Shown: positions 44,841 through 54,061, counted from the first letter of the stretch. The stretch is 64,000 nucleotides of DNA from Saccharothrix luteola (GCF_020859565.1 NZ_JAJHUO010000019.1:1-64000), one strand, 5' to 3'. Translations and numbers: made by a program. Notes: generated by a model not told the origin, from the sequence alone.

Positions 44841-45377
44841 TCACCTCCCTTCCGTCTGCTGTCCGTTAAGCTTGAGCCGGTGGAAAGACCTGACCATTTC
44901 CTCGAGATTCAGGCGTGAGTGAACGACAAGCATGTTGTATTCGGGTACTGCCACCAGGAATGCGCGTTCGCCGCTCGCCAGGTCGCAGTAGTGGAGAATA
45001 CCCGCCGGTAATCTCAGGCGCAACTTGTCGTCGATCGACAGGCTGCCATCCGGCACTGCCTTCAGAACCGCATAGTTTCGCCCGAACGAAGCGGTCAGCC
45101 TGATGTGAGGTCGCCAGTTCAGTTGGTGAAACACATGACGGCTCGAAATCCGGCCGCGATCGTCCACCAAAGATATCGCGCATCCCAGTTCTGCACTATC
45201 GATGCGCGAAGCCATGTCGCCGAGATTGATTGTCGTCACTTGTCGTCGGCTTCCCGAAATTACGGAAGGGTAGTTCAGTGCCTCGACGACCGCATCGTCG
45301 ACCCCGGAAAAACCCATCCCTCTCGGAACCAGCGACCGTCGACCGGCTGTAACCTCGCCGCCCATCGAATCCCCCAT
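44841..45377 (-). CDS. AbrB/SpoVT-like DNA-binding protein beside integrase
   Basis: A 178-residue frame from ATG 45377; MGFSGVDDAVVEALNYPS is a possible later start. ISLVDDRGRISSRHVFHQLN and WRPHIRLTASFGRNYAVLKA are followed by LRLPAGILHYCDLASGERAF and LVAVPEYNMLVVHSRLNLEE. This D-x-R-G-R-I plus LxLPAxhxxxCxLxxGxxxhL pattern is that of actinobacterial AbrB/SpoVT-type swapped-hairpin proteins. The gene ends three bases before the recombinase start, so it probably regulates the element. Confidence 0.65.
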   Translation of the reverse strand: MGDSMGGEVTAGRRSLVPRGMGFSGVDDAVVEALNYPSVISGSRRQVTTINLGDMASRIDSAELGCAISLVDDRGRISSRHVFHQLNWRPHIRLTASFGRNYAVLKAVPDGSLSIDDKLRLRLPAGILHYCDLASGERAFLVAVPEYNMLVVHSRLNLEEMVRSFHRLKLNGQQTEGR

Positions 45378-45949
45378 GATCTGCCAGGCGCTAGACGCGT
45401 CGACGAGATTACCTTCAGTCGGTCATGGAGGCCAATATTCCATGGATCGAAAGCCGGGCGATCGGAGGTGTCAGCAAGAGTGGGGTCCGAGTGGCGGCGA
45501 GTGTCGCGGAAATGTTTCACTGAATGGAATTTATCGACATTCCGGGGTCGGTCGGTGGGGCGCCACCCGGACGCGTGAGCGGGAGGGGTGCGGTTCCATC
45601 TGATGAAACGCGAGGTGCTACCTGGAGTGACGAAAGCTGTCTCTCGTCGGTGTCCGATGTGGGAATTTTCCCACCATTGACGGCGGTCGACAGCTGGGTG
45701 TTAAGGTGGACCTATGTGCTTCCACCTTCGACAGAAGGTGGGAACAATCCCACGCGGGAGTGTTGTCGAGCGTCTGTCCGGCACCTCGTCTCCCACGAGC
45801 TCCAGCATGGCCACAGCCAACCACCGGTCCAAATGCCGTGCCCGATTTCGGGCATGGCCGACCCGCGACCACGGAGGTGGCCATGCGTAACGGGTCCGCG
45901 ACGTTGTCGATCTTCGGTCAGGCTTGGCTGGACCGCGCGCTGCCGGACC
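45378..45949. other. Gap with stacked palindromes
   Basis: No gene is confidently supported. GTGGGAA-TT-TTCCCAC (45659-45674) and GTGGGA-ACAA-TCCCAC (45738-45753) flank AAGGTGG (45703), CCACCTT (45722) and AAGGTGG (45735). The middle unit can pair with either neighbour, so two mutually exclusive hairpins are possible. TTGACG at 45677 may be a -35 box. Confidence 0.5.
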
Positions 45950-46520
45950 CGAGCGGACCGGCGATCGGTCCGGTGCGCGGAGCTCGGTGTCGCGGATCGT
46001 CAGGTAGCGGGTGCGCAGGTGGACGTCTCCGGCGTGCTCGACGGCGGTGATCGCGGCGTCCGGGACGCCGTCCATCCACAGCCGGGTGACGCCGTGCATC
46101 TCCCGGTCGCCTTCCTTCCAGAACCGGTGGGGAGGCGTGGCGTCAGCGCATTCGCGCAGCGTTTCCCACGCGTGGGTGACGTCGCCTGACTTCCGCTGTG
46201 GTTCGACGAGGGTGAGCAGCGTGCCGGCCTTCGCCGAGCCTGGCTCCGCTGCGGCGACGGCTTCCTTCTGCACCTCGATCGCCTTGATGAGGAAGCCGAG
46301 TCGGGCGAGGTCGAACCGGCCTGCGGGCTCTCGGCGGCGGGTCCGACGGGAATCGCGCCCGTTGGGTGCCCAGCCACTCTTCGACGATGGCGTCGGGGTA
46401 GTCGGGTGCGCCGTCCGGATTCCGCGGACCGGTGATCTCGTGCAGGGTGTGCTCCCGATCGGGCTGGGAGCTGGACCGCACGGCCTCCACCGTCGCGTCG
46501 ACGCCCGCCGTCAACGGGCC
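45950..46520 (-). pseudogene. Hypothetical gene, frameshifted
   Basis: On the minus strand GVDATVEAVRSSSQPDREHT and DYPDAIVEEWLGTQRARFPS have good codon use. Near 46,340 the sense changes frame and continues as GRFDLARLGFLIKAIEVQKE, TLLTLVEPQRKSGDVTHAWE and FWKEGDREMHGVTRLWMDGV, before fading near 45,950. No family is recognised. Start and end are uncertain. Confidence 0.4.
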
Positions 46521-46884
46521 GTCTCCATTCCGTCTGATCTGAAATAGGTCACGGATAGACTCCGGTGAGCCTCCTGCCCGGTGGTCACGCACGTCAATCG
46601 GCAAAAGAGTGCTGGTTCGATTTTCCTGATCTCAGGCGGAAAGCCCATTTCCCATGGCATTCGACGGTCGGAGGGCCCCGGTTCGGCGCCGGTCGCCGCG
46701 TGCACCGGCGCGTGTGGTGCGAACGACCGATGTGGCCCGGTCCGTCACCCGAATAGCCTATCGTGCGCGAGACCGAGGCGACTGGCTGCTCCCGAGGGTG
46801 TTCGGTGCCGTCCGCACGCCGTGCCGGGTCGCGTCGATCCGGCCGGTACGGCCAGTCGCAGCCGAGCGGACGAGAGAGAACCGA
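46521..46884. other. Gap upstream of the SseB-like gene
   Basis: No gene or clear regulatory signal is supported. A plus-strand frame is open here but has no good start. Confidence 0.3.
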
Positions 46885-47328
46885 ATGACCAGGGACAACA
46901 GCCCCGAGGCGGTCGCCGAGTTGGACCGCCTCGAGGAGGCGGTCAAGGCAGCGCCCGCAGGGGACACGACGGCGCAGATCGCGCTGTGGCGCCAGGCGAC
47001 CTCGTTGGAGCACTGGTTCTTCATCGCGCGGGGCTCGGCGGACCGACCCCGTCCCTATGCCGTGGCCGCCGAGCAGGGGTCGATGATCTGCCTCTACAGC
47101 AGCGCAGCACGGGCTAACGAAGCCGCCCGTGCGCTCGGCCTGCTCGACCCGGAGGGCGACGCGGCGCCGTTGCTGGGCGTGCCGATGCCGGCCGCGATCG
47201 ACTACGTCGCCTCGTTCGGCCAGGCCGGCGTCTTCGGTGTGACGCTGGACCACCCGCGGCTCGGTCACTACATCCCGCTGACGAACCTGGGGCTGCTGAA
47301 AAGCTGGGTCGAGAGGTTCGGGCCGTGA
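46885..47328 (+). CDS. SseB-like hypothetical protein
   Basis: A 147-residue protein from ATG 46885 with a GAGAGA purine run upstream. EHWFFIARGSADRPRPYAVA and GSMICLYSSAARANEAARAL resemble the core of SseB-type proteins, in which a beta strand is followed by a F-T/S-S-x-x-x-A motif. ASFGQAGVFGVTLDHPR could be the conserved ligand-like segment. The assignment is tentative and the function unknown. Confidence 0.5.
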   Translation: MTRDNSPEAVAELDRLEEAVKAAPAGDTTAQIALWRQATSLEHWFFIARGSADRPRPYAVAAEQGSMICLYSSAARANEAARALGLLDPEGDAAPLLGVPMPAAIDYVASFGQAGVFGVTLDHPRLGHYIPLTNLGLLKSWVERFGP

Positions 47329-47521
47329 ACGGCGCCGGTCCTCCGGCCGACACTCCGTCGAGGATCCCGGCTCGGTGGTAGGCGGCTCGTGCAGCGCAAC
47401 GGGGCCAGGCCGCCGAATTGCTCGAACCGGTCGAAGCAGCGCTCGACGACGTCAGGCGGCGTGCGAGGTCGGTGACCGCGTCGACTGCGGTCGCGGTCCG
47501 GCTTCCCGCGGGCTGGTCCGC

Positions 47522-48946
47522 TTACTCGGCGACCGACTTGCCCGCCAGCGCCGCGAGTGCGTTGCGCAGCGCGGTCGGGTCGGGGGTGCCGGCGAAGACC
47601 TTGGCCACGTAGCCGTCAGGGCGGACGAGGACCGTGTTGGTTCCTGGTCGGACCGGGGTGGTGACGCGCACGCGGTCTTCCCAGCCGGTGACGTCGCCCG
47701 TGCCCACGAGCACGAAACGGCCGCCGCGCAGGGCCTCGTAGAGCCGGGTGCCGCCGGCGAGGGCCACGTCGGGCATCCGGGTCCCGGTCAGTCGGTGCTC
47801 GCCGCGGGGCGCGCGGTAGCGGAAGCCGAGTGCGGACAGGCGGCCGGTGATCCCGCGGTGGATCGCGGGGACGCGCAAGGCGGTGCCGCCGACCAGACCG
47901 CGAAGGGTGCGGAGGACGCGCGATCGTGCCATCGCCAGCCTGATCATCGTGCCGCTGATGCGCAGGACTTCCTCGCCGACCGGGTGGCGTTCTGCCTGGT
48001 AGGTGTCGAGCAGGGCGTCGGGGGCGCCGCGGAGCACGGCCGCCAGCTTCCAGCTCAGGTTCGCCGCGTCCTGCAGGCCGGTGTTCATGCCCATGCCGCC
48101 GGCCGGGGAGTGGACGTGGGCGGCGTCGCCGGCCAGGAACACGCGACCCACGCGGTAGTGGGGCACCTGCCGCTCGTCGCTGTGGAAGCGGGACAACCAG
48201 CGGGCCTCGTGCATGCCGAAGTCGGTGCCCAGCGCCCGCTTGGTGATCGCGCGGACCTCTTCCAGCTCCAACGGGGTGTCGTCGCTGACGTCACCGCGCC
48301 GGTCCCAGGCGAAGACCCGCCACCAGCCGTCACCGAACGGGGCGATGAAGGTGAACTCGGAGCCGGATCCGTTGACCGTCAGCGTGTCCGGCGGCGTCTC
48401 GCGCAGCCGCACGTCCGCCAGCATGATCGACTTCAGCACCGACTTGCCCGGGAACGGCTGGCCGAGCGCGTGGCGCACCGCGCTGTGGAAGCCGTCCGCG
48501 CCCACCACGTAGTCCGCGCGGTACGTGCCGCCGGTCGTGTCCACCTCCGCGCCCGTCGCGTCCTGGCGCACCGCGGTCACCGCCGCGTCGTGCACGATCT
48601 CCACCCCCGCCCGCAGCGCCCGCGCGAGCAGTGCCCGTTCCACGTTGTACTGGGGTGTCACCAGCATGTGCGGGAACCGGCTCGGCAGCCTGCCGAGGTC
48701 CACGTGCACCCGGTCGAACAGCCGGATGTCGGTGACGCGCGCGGCGCCGGTCGGGTCCAGCTCCTCGGCCAGCCCGCGGGCGTCGAGCATCTCCAGCGTG
48801 CGGGCGTGCACGGCGAACGCCCGCGACAGGTTCGACACCCGGCCGTCCCGCTTCTCCAGCACCGTCACCGCGACACCGGCTTCGGCCAGGTCGCCCGCCA
48901 CCAGCAGTCCGGTGGGGCCCGCGCCGACCACGATCACCTCGGTCAT
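47522..48946 (-). CDS. FAD-dependent aromatic-type monooxygenase
   Basis: A 474-residue protein from ATG 48946 with GGGAGGCGG upstream. It has the class A flavoprotein monooxygenase motifs: Rossmann VIVVGAGPTGLLVAGDLAEA at the start, YVVGADGFHSAVRHAL near residue 155, and VFLAGDAAHVHSPAGGMGMN near 270. The C-terminal 90 residues have the thioredoxin-like pattern of the PheA/TfdB group (GRFVLVGTGDVTGWEDRVRV). It probably hydroxylates a small aromatic compound, perhaps an antibiotic. A TetR-family regulator is encoded divergently and shares its operator region. Confidence 0.9.
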   Translation of the reverse strand: MTEVIVVGAGPTGLLVAGDLAEAGVAVTVLEKRDGRVSNLSRAFAVHARTLEMLDARGLAEELDPTGAARVTDIRLFDRVHVDLGRLPSRFPHMLVTPQYNVERALLARALRAGVEIVHDAAVTAVRQDATGAEVDTTGGTYRADYVVGADGFHSAVRHALGQPFPGKSVLKSIMLADVRLRETPPDTLTVNGSGSEFTFIAPFGDGWWRVFAWDRRGDVSDDTPLELEEVRAITKRALGTDFGMHEARWLSRFHSDERQVPHYRVGRVFLAGDAAHVHSPAGGMGMNTGLQDAANLSWKLAAVLRGAPDALLDTYQAERHPVGEEVLRISGTMIRLAMARSRVLRTLRGLVGGTALRVPAIHRGITGRLSALGFRYRAPRGEHRLTGTRMPDVALAGGTRLYEALRGGRFVLVGTGDVTGWEDRVRVTTPVRPGTNTVLVRPDGYVAKVFAGTPDPTALRNALAALAGKSVAE

Positions 48947-48961
48947 GTCCGCCTCCCTCAA

Positions 48962-49040
48962 GTCAACACCTGTTTGCCAACGCTTGTTGGCAAACAGTAA
49001 GCCGACTCCGCTCGACATGTCAACAGGTGTTGGCCTACAG
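48962..49040. promoter_or_regulatory. TetR operator region between monooxygenase and regulator
   Basis: TGTTTGCCAAC-GCTT-GTTGGCAAACA (48971-48996) is a perfect palindrome with 11-base arms. GTCAACACCTGTTTGCC on its left resembles GTCAACAGGTGTTGGCC at 49019-49035, a probable second half-site. The palindrome would block both divergent promoters when occupied. Confidence 0.8.
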
Positions 49041-49048
49041 TTGTTGTC

Positions 49049-49633
49049 ATGACGGACGACGGCAGCGCGGGGACCAAGGCGCGCCGCTCCGACGCGACCA
49101 GGGCGGCGATCCTCACGGCCGCGCGGGAGCGCTTCGCGGCGGACGGCTACGAGCGGGCGACCATCCGGGCGATCGCCGCCGACGCGAACATCGACCCGTC
49201 CATGGTCATGCGCTACTACGGCAACAAGGAGAAGCTGTTCGCCGCCGCCGCGGAGTTCGACCTGCGGCTCCCGGACCTGACCGGTGTGCCCCGCGACGAG
49301 ATCGGCACCCGGCTGACCGGGCACCTCGTCGACCGCTGGGAGCACGACGACACGCTCATGGCGCTGCTGCGGGCGGCTGTCACCAACCAGGCGGCGGCCG
49401 ACCGCATGCGCGAGCTCTTCGCGGCCCAGCTGGGACCCGCGGTCGCGGCGCTGGCCGCCGATCCGGCCGAGGCCCCGGTGCGGGCCGGGCTGGTCGCCAC
49501 CCAGGCACTCGGGTTCGCGCTGAGCAGGTACGTTCTTCGCCTGCCGCCGGTCGTCGCGCTGGACCGTGCCGCGGTCGTGGCCTGGCTCGGCCCGACGGTG
49601 CAGCGGTACCTGACCGGCGAGCAGGGGGAGTAG
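49049..49633 (+). CDS. TetR-family repressor
   Basis: A 194-residue protein from ATG 49049. The N-terminal DNA-binding domain is standard: ATRAAILTAARERFAADGYE followed by RATIRAIAADANIDPSMVMR and YYGNKEKLFAAAAEF. The C-terminal ligand domain is helical (TRLTGHLVDRWEHDDTLMAL). It is divergent from the FAD monooxygenase with a strong palindrome in between, so it most likely represses that gene and its own until a small aromatic ligand binds. Confidence 0.92.
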   Translation: MTDDGSAGTKARRSDATRAAILTAARERFAADGYERATIRAIAADANIDPSMVMRYYGNKEKLFAAAAEFDLRLPDLTGVPRDEIGTRLTGHLVDRWEHDDTLMALLRAAVTNQAAADRMRELFAAQLGPAVAALAADPAEAPVRAGLVATQALGFALSRYVLRLPPVVALDRAAVVAWLGPTVQRYLTGEQGE

Positions 49634-49827
49634 GCGCGGACGAACCGAACCCGATGCGCAGCGAGGCCTGCGGCACGACCAGGCCGCCTGGCGAGCGGCG
49701 CAGGCAGGTGATCCTCGGACAGCGCCCTCACGCGCGGGCGTGCCTTGGCCCTGGTCTTGTCGTCCTGCACGTCTACGCGCCGCTGCTTGATCTCCCGCGC
49801 CGGGTCTCCTCCGCTCGGGCGCGGTGA

Positions 49828-50031
49828 TCAGCGGTCGCGGGGTTCGACGTGGTGCTCCATCCGCACGGCGACGCGCTCCAGCGCGGCTCGGTGCCGGAGT
49901 TCGTGGTAGTCGCAGAACGTCAGCTGCCCCTCCGGTAGCACCACGCGCATCCATGCACCCGCACCGCACCGGTCACACCGGTCTGCGACGGGGTTCAAGG
50001 CGGTCGTGATGGTGTCGAGCGCGGTCGTCAT
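49828..50031 (-). CDS. DUF7455-like small zinc-binding protein
   Basis: A 67-residue protein from ATG 50031 with AGAGGAGAGGA upstream. ADRCDRCGAGAWMRVVLPEG followed by LTFCDYHELRHRAAL fits the actinobacterial DUF7455 pattern: a CxxC pair and a later C-x-x-H pair that should hold one zinc ion. Such proteins are frequent in actinobacteria and have no known role. Confidence 0.85.
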   Translation of the reverse strand: MTTALDTITTALNPVADRCDRCGAGAWMRVVLPEGQLTFCDYHELRHRAALERVAVRMEHHVEPRDR

Positions 50032-50337
50032 GGTTGTCCTCTCTCCTCTGTTGCTCCGGTGCTTCGTCTCCGGCACGCCGGAGCACCCGAACCAGGACGC
50101 GGTGGGCCGCGTGGAGCCGGGGCAGGTCGTGGCCGAGCACGTCAGTCGCACCGCCGACCTGCTGCTGGAGCGGTCGCAGGTGCCGGCCGAGCGGGTGGAC
50201 GCCGGCCGGACGGCCGTGGTCGACCTGTGCTACCGGTTGGCAGACGGCAGCGCGCACGTCGTCGCGGCCCGCGGCTTGGAGCACGTTCCCACGACCTGAT
50301 GCGGCCGGCGGCCACATGCCCGCACAGCGGCGGTCGG

Positions 50338-51315
50338 TCAGCCGGCGGGCCGGGGTCCTGCGGCTCGGCGGAGGCGGTTGGCGATCGCCAGTCCCAGCCC
50401 GTCCTCGGTCGGCAGGGAGGCAATGACGAGGTCGCACCCATCCTGGTCGAGTGCGCGCAAGAACCCGTACAGCCCGCGCGCGTAGTCGGGCATCGAGGCG
50501 GGGACGGCGATCACCGCGTGCGCCGCCACCGGGGCGTCCGCGGCGGAGGGCGGGAGCAGGATGCCGACCCGGTGACCTCGTGCGCCGGCGAGTTCGGCCT
50601 CGGCGAGGAGGTCCTCGGGTTCGACCAGGACGACTCGCGCCTGCGGCGCGTAGTGGGACGGGTGTTGACCCGGTACCCGGACCTGGCTCGTCGAGTGGAC
50701 CGCGAGCGGGTGCCCCAGCACGTCTTCGAGCTCCTCGCGGGCCACTCCGCCCGGTCGGAGGATGGCGGGGACGTGGCCGGTGGCGTCGACGATGGTCGAC
50801 TCGAGGCCGACCTGGCAGGGACCGCCGTCAAGGACGAAGTCGACGGCGTCGCCGAGCTCCGCCCGGACGTGGTCGGCGGTCGTGGGGCTGACCGAGCCGA
50901 AGCGGTTGGCGGACGGGGCCGCCACCGCGCCGCCGAACGTCGTCAGCAACGCGAGCGCGACGGCGTGGTCGGGCACGCGCACGGCCACCGTGTCCAAGCC
51001 ACCGGTCGCTTCGAGCGGCACCCGGCGACCGCGCGGCAGGACCAGGGTCAGCGGACCCGGCCAGAAACGTGCGGCGATCAGGCGCGCGGCGGGGGGAACG
51101 TCCCGGACCCAGTCGTCGAGGTGCTCCGCACCGCCGATGTGGACGATCAGCGGGTGGGATGGCGGGCGTCCTTTGACCTGGAAGACGCGCCTGACGGCGG
51201 TGGGGTCCTCGGCGTTCGCGCCGAGACCGTAGACGGTTTCGGTCGGCACGGCCACCAGGCCGCCGTCACGCAGGACACCCGCGGCTTTTTCGATGTCGGT
51301 GGTTGGAGCGGACAT
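50338..51315 (-). CDS. Threonylcarbamoyl-AMP synthase (Sua5/YrdC family)
   Basis: A 325-residue protein from ATG 51315; the open frame is longer, but its upstream part is Arg/Pro-rich noise. KAAGVLRDGGLVAVPTETVY, GLGANAEDPTAVRRVFQVKG and RPPSHPLIVHI are the YrdC-domain substrate motifs, followed by RFWPGPLTLVLPR and GGAVAAPSANRFGSVSPTTA. A linker (GQHPSHYAPQARVVLV) and a C-terminal Sua5 domain complete the long form. It makes threonylcarbamoyl-AMP from Thr, bicarbonate and ATP for the t6A modification of ANN-decoding tRNAs. The gene is monocistronic here. Confidence 0.93.
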   Translation of the reverse strand: MSAPTTDIEKAAGVLRDGGLVAVPTETVYGLGANAEDPTAVRRVFQVKGRPPSHPLIVHIGGAEHLDDWVRDVPPAARLIAARFWPGPLTLVLPRGRRVPLEATGGLDTVAVRVPDHAVALALLTTFGGAVAAPSANRFGSVSPTTADHVRAELGDAVDFVLDGGPCQVGLESTIVDATGHVPAILRPGGVAREELEDVLGHPLAVHSTSQVRVPGQHPSHYAPQARVVLVEPEDLLAEAELAGARGHRVGILLPPSAADAPVAAHAVIAVPASMPDYARGLYGFLRALDQDGCDLVIASLPTEDGLGLAIANRLRRAAGPRPAG

Positions 51316-52000
51316 CCACGCGATTCTTCTACCGCGACCACCGGCAGCGGTTCCGGGGTCCACCGACGGGCACACCCCGGAGGCGGGACCGGCTGGTGGG
51401 CGGTTCCCGCCGCTCGGGTCACGTCGGGTCCGGTTCAGGTCGGCGCGTCGGTGAGCGGGCGGGCGCGACCACAGGCCCACGCCGGACACCACTCGCCGCC
51501 GCGCACCAGCGGGCGTCCTCCCGGGCCACGTGCTCGATCGGCCGGGGAGCGGAACACCGGTCCGCGGCCCGGTTGGTCTTCGGTCAGGTGCTCGTCGACC
51601 CCTTCACCGAACGCGTCCGGGTGCCGGTGTTCGGGCCCGACCGATCGTGGAGGTGAGTCCGGGTCACGGGACACGGGGCGAGCAGGGGTCCACCTGACCG
51701 CTCGTGCCGGCGTGCGGCCGGGGCCGGTGGAGGGGATCAAGGGGTCGGTACGGCGGTCGCCTCTCGGCGAGTGGTACGACGCGGCTCCAGCCGAACGGTG
51801 TTCCGCGAAGGCGTTACAGGTGGGGCCCGGGGGACACGGACCGCACCGACCACCCTGGAGAACCGTACGACGCGCCTCGGTTCCCCGTCGGAAGTGCCCT
51901 CCGCCACCCGGTGGAGGAGCGGCCGATCGGCATAGCGCGTTGCTCCGAGATCACTCGATCGAGGTGCTTGACCATCGATCGCCCTGGGTAACCACCTGCG
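51316..52000. other. Gap without a convincing gene
   Basis: Several frames are open, as expected for such GC-rich DNA. A short plus-strand frame ends in VFGQVLVDPFTERVRVPVFG near 51,640 and could be a gene remnant. I do not annotate it. Confidence 0.3.
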
Positions 52001-52162
52001 GTGACGGAAGGTGACAACGCACCGGTCAACCCCGACCCGCCCCACTCGCCGGGCACGCCGCGCCTGGACGGCCTGGACGTGCGGGCCCCGGACGTCGAGC
52101 GCACGGCACCGACCGGCCAGGACGTCAGCCACGACGCGGCCGCAGCGGAACCGCCGGACTGA
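52001..52162 (+). CDS. Small Pro/Asp-rich ORF, doubtful
   Basis: A 53-residue ORF from GTG 52001 (TEGDNAPVNPDPPHSPGTPR). It is acidic and disordered, with no recognised family and no clear ribosome binding site. Actinobacteria encode many such small proteins, so it is listed with low confidence. Confidence 0.25.
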   Translation: MTEGDNAPVNPDPPHSPGTPRLDGLDVRAPDVERTAPTGQDVSHDAAAAEPPD

Positions 52163-52726
52163 CCACCGACCCGGCGCGGGCCCGGTCGCTCCGGCGACGC
52201 GCGATGTGCCGGCGCCGGACGGGGAGGTCGTCACGAGGGTGCCCCGCGCACCTGCCGTCGGGACGACGGAGACGTCACCTCAAGCCCCGAGCTGACCGGG
52301 GCATCGCCGACTTCGCGGTATGTCGTGGCGGACCTCGTCGAGCCGGTGGCCGTCGCCCGCGCCGCCGTGCGGGAGGTCGCACCGCCGCCTTCCGGGGCCA
52401 CCGCCTGTTTCGTGCCGGACCCGGCGGTGAGCGCCTTCCGGTCTCGGGTTCGCTCGACGTGGCGTCGCAGCGGGCCCCGGGCGGCCGAGTCGGACGGCGT
52501 CTTCGACACCGCGCGGCTGAGCATCCCCTTCGCCGTCGGCGCGGATGACCACCGCGTCCGGCGGCCACCGCGGAAGGGGGCCGGCACGGCGCTGCCCGCG
52601 TCGACTGCGGCCCTGCGGGTGTGACGACGATTCGGAAAGGGCACGTTATCGGCGTGGTGGCAGCGGTCCCGCCGCCGGACCCGCGGGAGCGGGACGGTGG
52701 GCGGCACTGATGGAGGAGGCAGGGTG
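52163..52726. other. Gap with one open frame of doubtful status
   Basis: The plus-strand frame GTG 52325 to TGA 52624 (99 residues, VADLVEPVAVARAAVREVAP) has high GC at third positions but no ribosome binding site or family. The rest shows nothing beyond the ribosome binding site GGAGGAGG at 52712-52719 for the next gene. Confidence 0.3.
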
Positions 52727-53485
52727 ATGGACGGCAGACCGCGGGGCAGGGTGGGCGACAAGATCACCGATGTGGTGATCCGGCGCCTGGACGACGTCAC
52801 AGGCGCGTTGGCCGGGTTGTGCGCGGTCCTCGAGCAGGAGGAGGACTTGTCGGCGATCCTCGACCGGGTCTGCAACCAGGTCGGGCACGCGATCCCCGGT
52901 GCCGACATGGTGAGCGTGACGCTGTTGTCCGACGAGGGTCCGGTGACCGGGGCGATGACCCGGCAAGACGCGTTGCAGGTGGACCTCGCGCAGTACCGGG
53001 CCGAGGAAGGGCCGTGCCTGCAGGCCGCGCGGACAGGTCAGCTCGTGCACGCGGTGGCGGACGAGCTGCCGAACCGGTGGCCGGCCTTCGCCGAGGAGGT
53101 CTCAGGGTTCGCCGTGGCCGGCTTCCTGTCGGTGCCGTTGTGCGTCGACGAGGAGGCCCCGGGGTCGCTCAACCTCTACAGCGAGCGGACCGACGGCTTC
53201 CGAGCGCTCGACGTGGCGCTGCTGGAGCTGTACACCACCGCTGCCGAGGCGGCGATGCGCAACGCCCGCCGCTACTTCAACGCGCGTGAGCAGACAGCCC
53301 AGCTGCGGCAAGCGTTGACCTCGCGGGCGGTCATCGACCAGGCCAAGGGCATCGTCATGGCGGTGCACCGGGTGGGCGCCGACGAGGCGTTCACGATGCT
53401 GGTCGAGCGGTCGCAGCGCGAGAACGTCAAGCTCCGCGACTTCGCCGAGCGCTTCGTCAACGACCTCCTCGCCGCCGAGGACTGA
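52727..53485 (+). CDS. GAF-ANTAR domain regulator
   Basis: A 252-residue protein from ATG 52727, with GGAGGAGG seven bases upstream. Residues 25-175 form a GAF sensor domain (LAGLCAVLEQEEDLSAILDR, LSVPLCVDEEAPGSLNLYSE). The last 60 residues are an ANTAR RNA-binding domain: LRQALTSRAVIDQAKGIVMA, then GADEAFTMLVERSQRENVKL and FAERFVNDLL. ANTAR proteins bind dual-hexaloop hairpins in leaders and prevent termination. The signal sensed by the GAF domain is unknown. Confidence 0.92.
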   Translation: MDGRPRGRVGDKITDVVIRRLDDVTGALAGLCAVLEQEEDLSAILDRVCNQVGHAIPGADMVSVTLLSDEGPVTGAMTRQDALQVDLAQYRAEEGPCLQAARTGQLVHAVADELPNRWPAFAEEVSGFAVAGFLSVPLCVDEEAPGSLNLYSERTDGFRALDVALLELYTTAAEAAMRNARRYFNAREQTAQLRQALTSRAVIDQAKGIVMAVHRVGADEAFTMLVERSQRENVKLRDFAERFVNDLLAAED

Positions 53486-53571
53486 CAAGTGGTCCGGTCG
53501 GGGCGTCGTCAGCGCGGGCGTGCCGCTGTCGCAAGGGTTCGGGCGGACGACGGACCGGGCACCTGGCGTCC

Positions 53572-54061
53572 GTGGACGACTTCCTGGGCATCTACCTGAA
53601 GGACCAGCTCGCGATGGGCGTGTTGTGGCGCGAGCCGGCGCGGCGCGCGCAGCGCAACAACCGCGGCACCGAGCTCGGCGCCGCTGTGGGAGGTGTCGCG
53701 ACTGCCATCGCGGAGGATGTCGAGACGTTCGCACGATCATGCGACGGCTCGGGGTGCGCACCGACCCGTCAAGACCGGCCTGGCGCTGGGTGCCGAACGC
53801 CTCGGCCGCCTCAAGCGCAACGGCCGGCTGACGACGTACTCGCCGTTGAGCCGGTTCGAGGAGTTGGAGTTCCTCGCGATGGGCATCGACGGCAAGAAGC
53901 AGCTCTGGACGACCCTGCGCGACCTCGCGGGGCTGCGGGAACGCCTGCCCGACGTCGACTTCGACCACCTGATCGACCGGGCCGCGCGGCAACGCGCCGA
54001 CCTCGAACCGTTCCGCGTCCGGGCCGGCGCCGACGCCTTCATCACCCGCGGCCTGCGGTAG
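53572..54061 (+). pseudogene. Conserved hypothetical protein with two apparent frameshifts
   Basis: From GTG 53572 the frame gives VDDFLGIYLKDQLAMGVLWR and ELGAAVGGVATAIAEDVETF. Near 53,725 the sense moves to TIMRRLGVRTDP, and near 53,765 to VKTGLALGAERLGRLKRNGR, then RFEELEFLAMGIDGKKQLWT, ending at TAG 54059-54061. Both shifts fit loss of one base, as in the CHAT gene. The ideal product of about 163 residues looks like an intact all-helical protein. Family and function are unknown to me. Confidence 0.65.

Noticed and set aside
43781..45400. tRNA gene as integration site near the tyrosine recombinase
   Set aside because: I looked for GGTTCGA-type T-loops with pairing arms in the flanks and found none.
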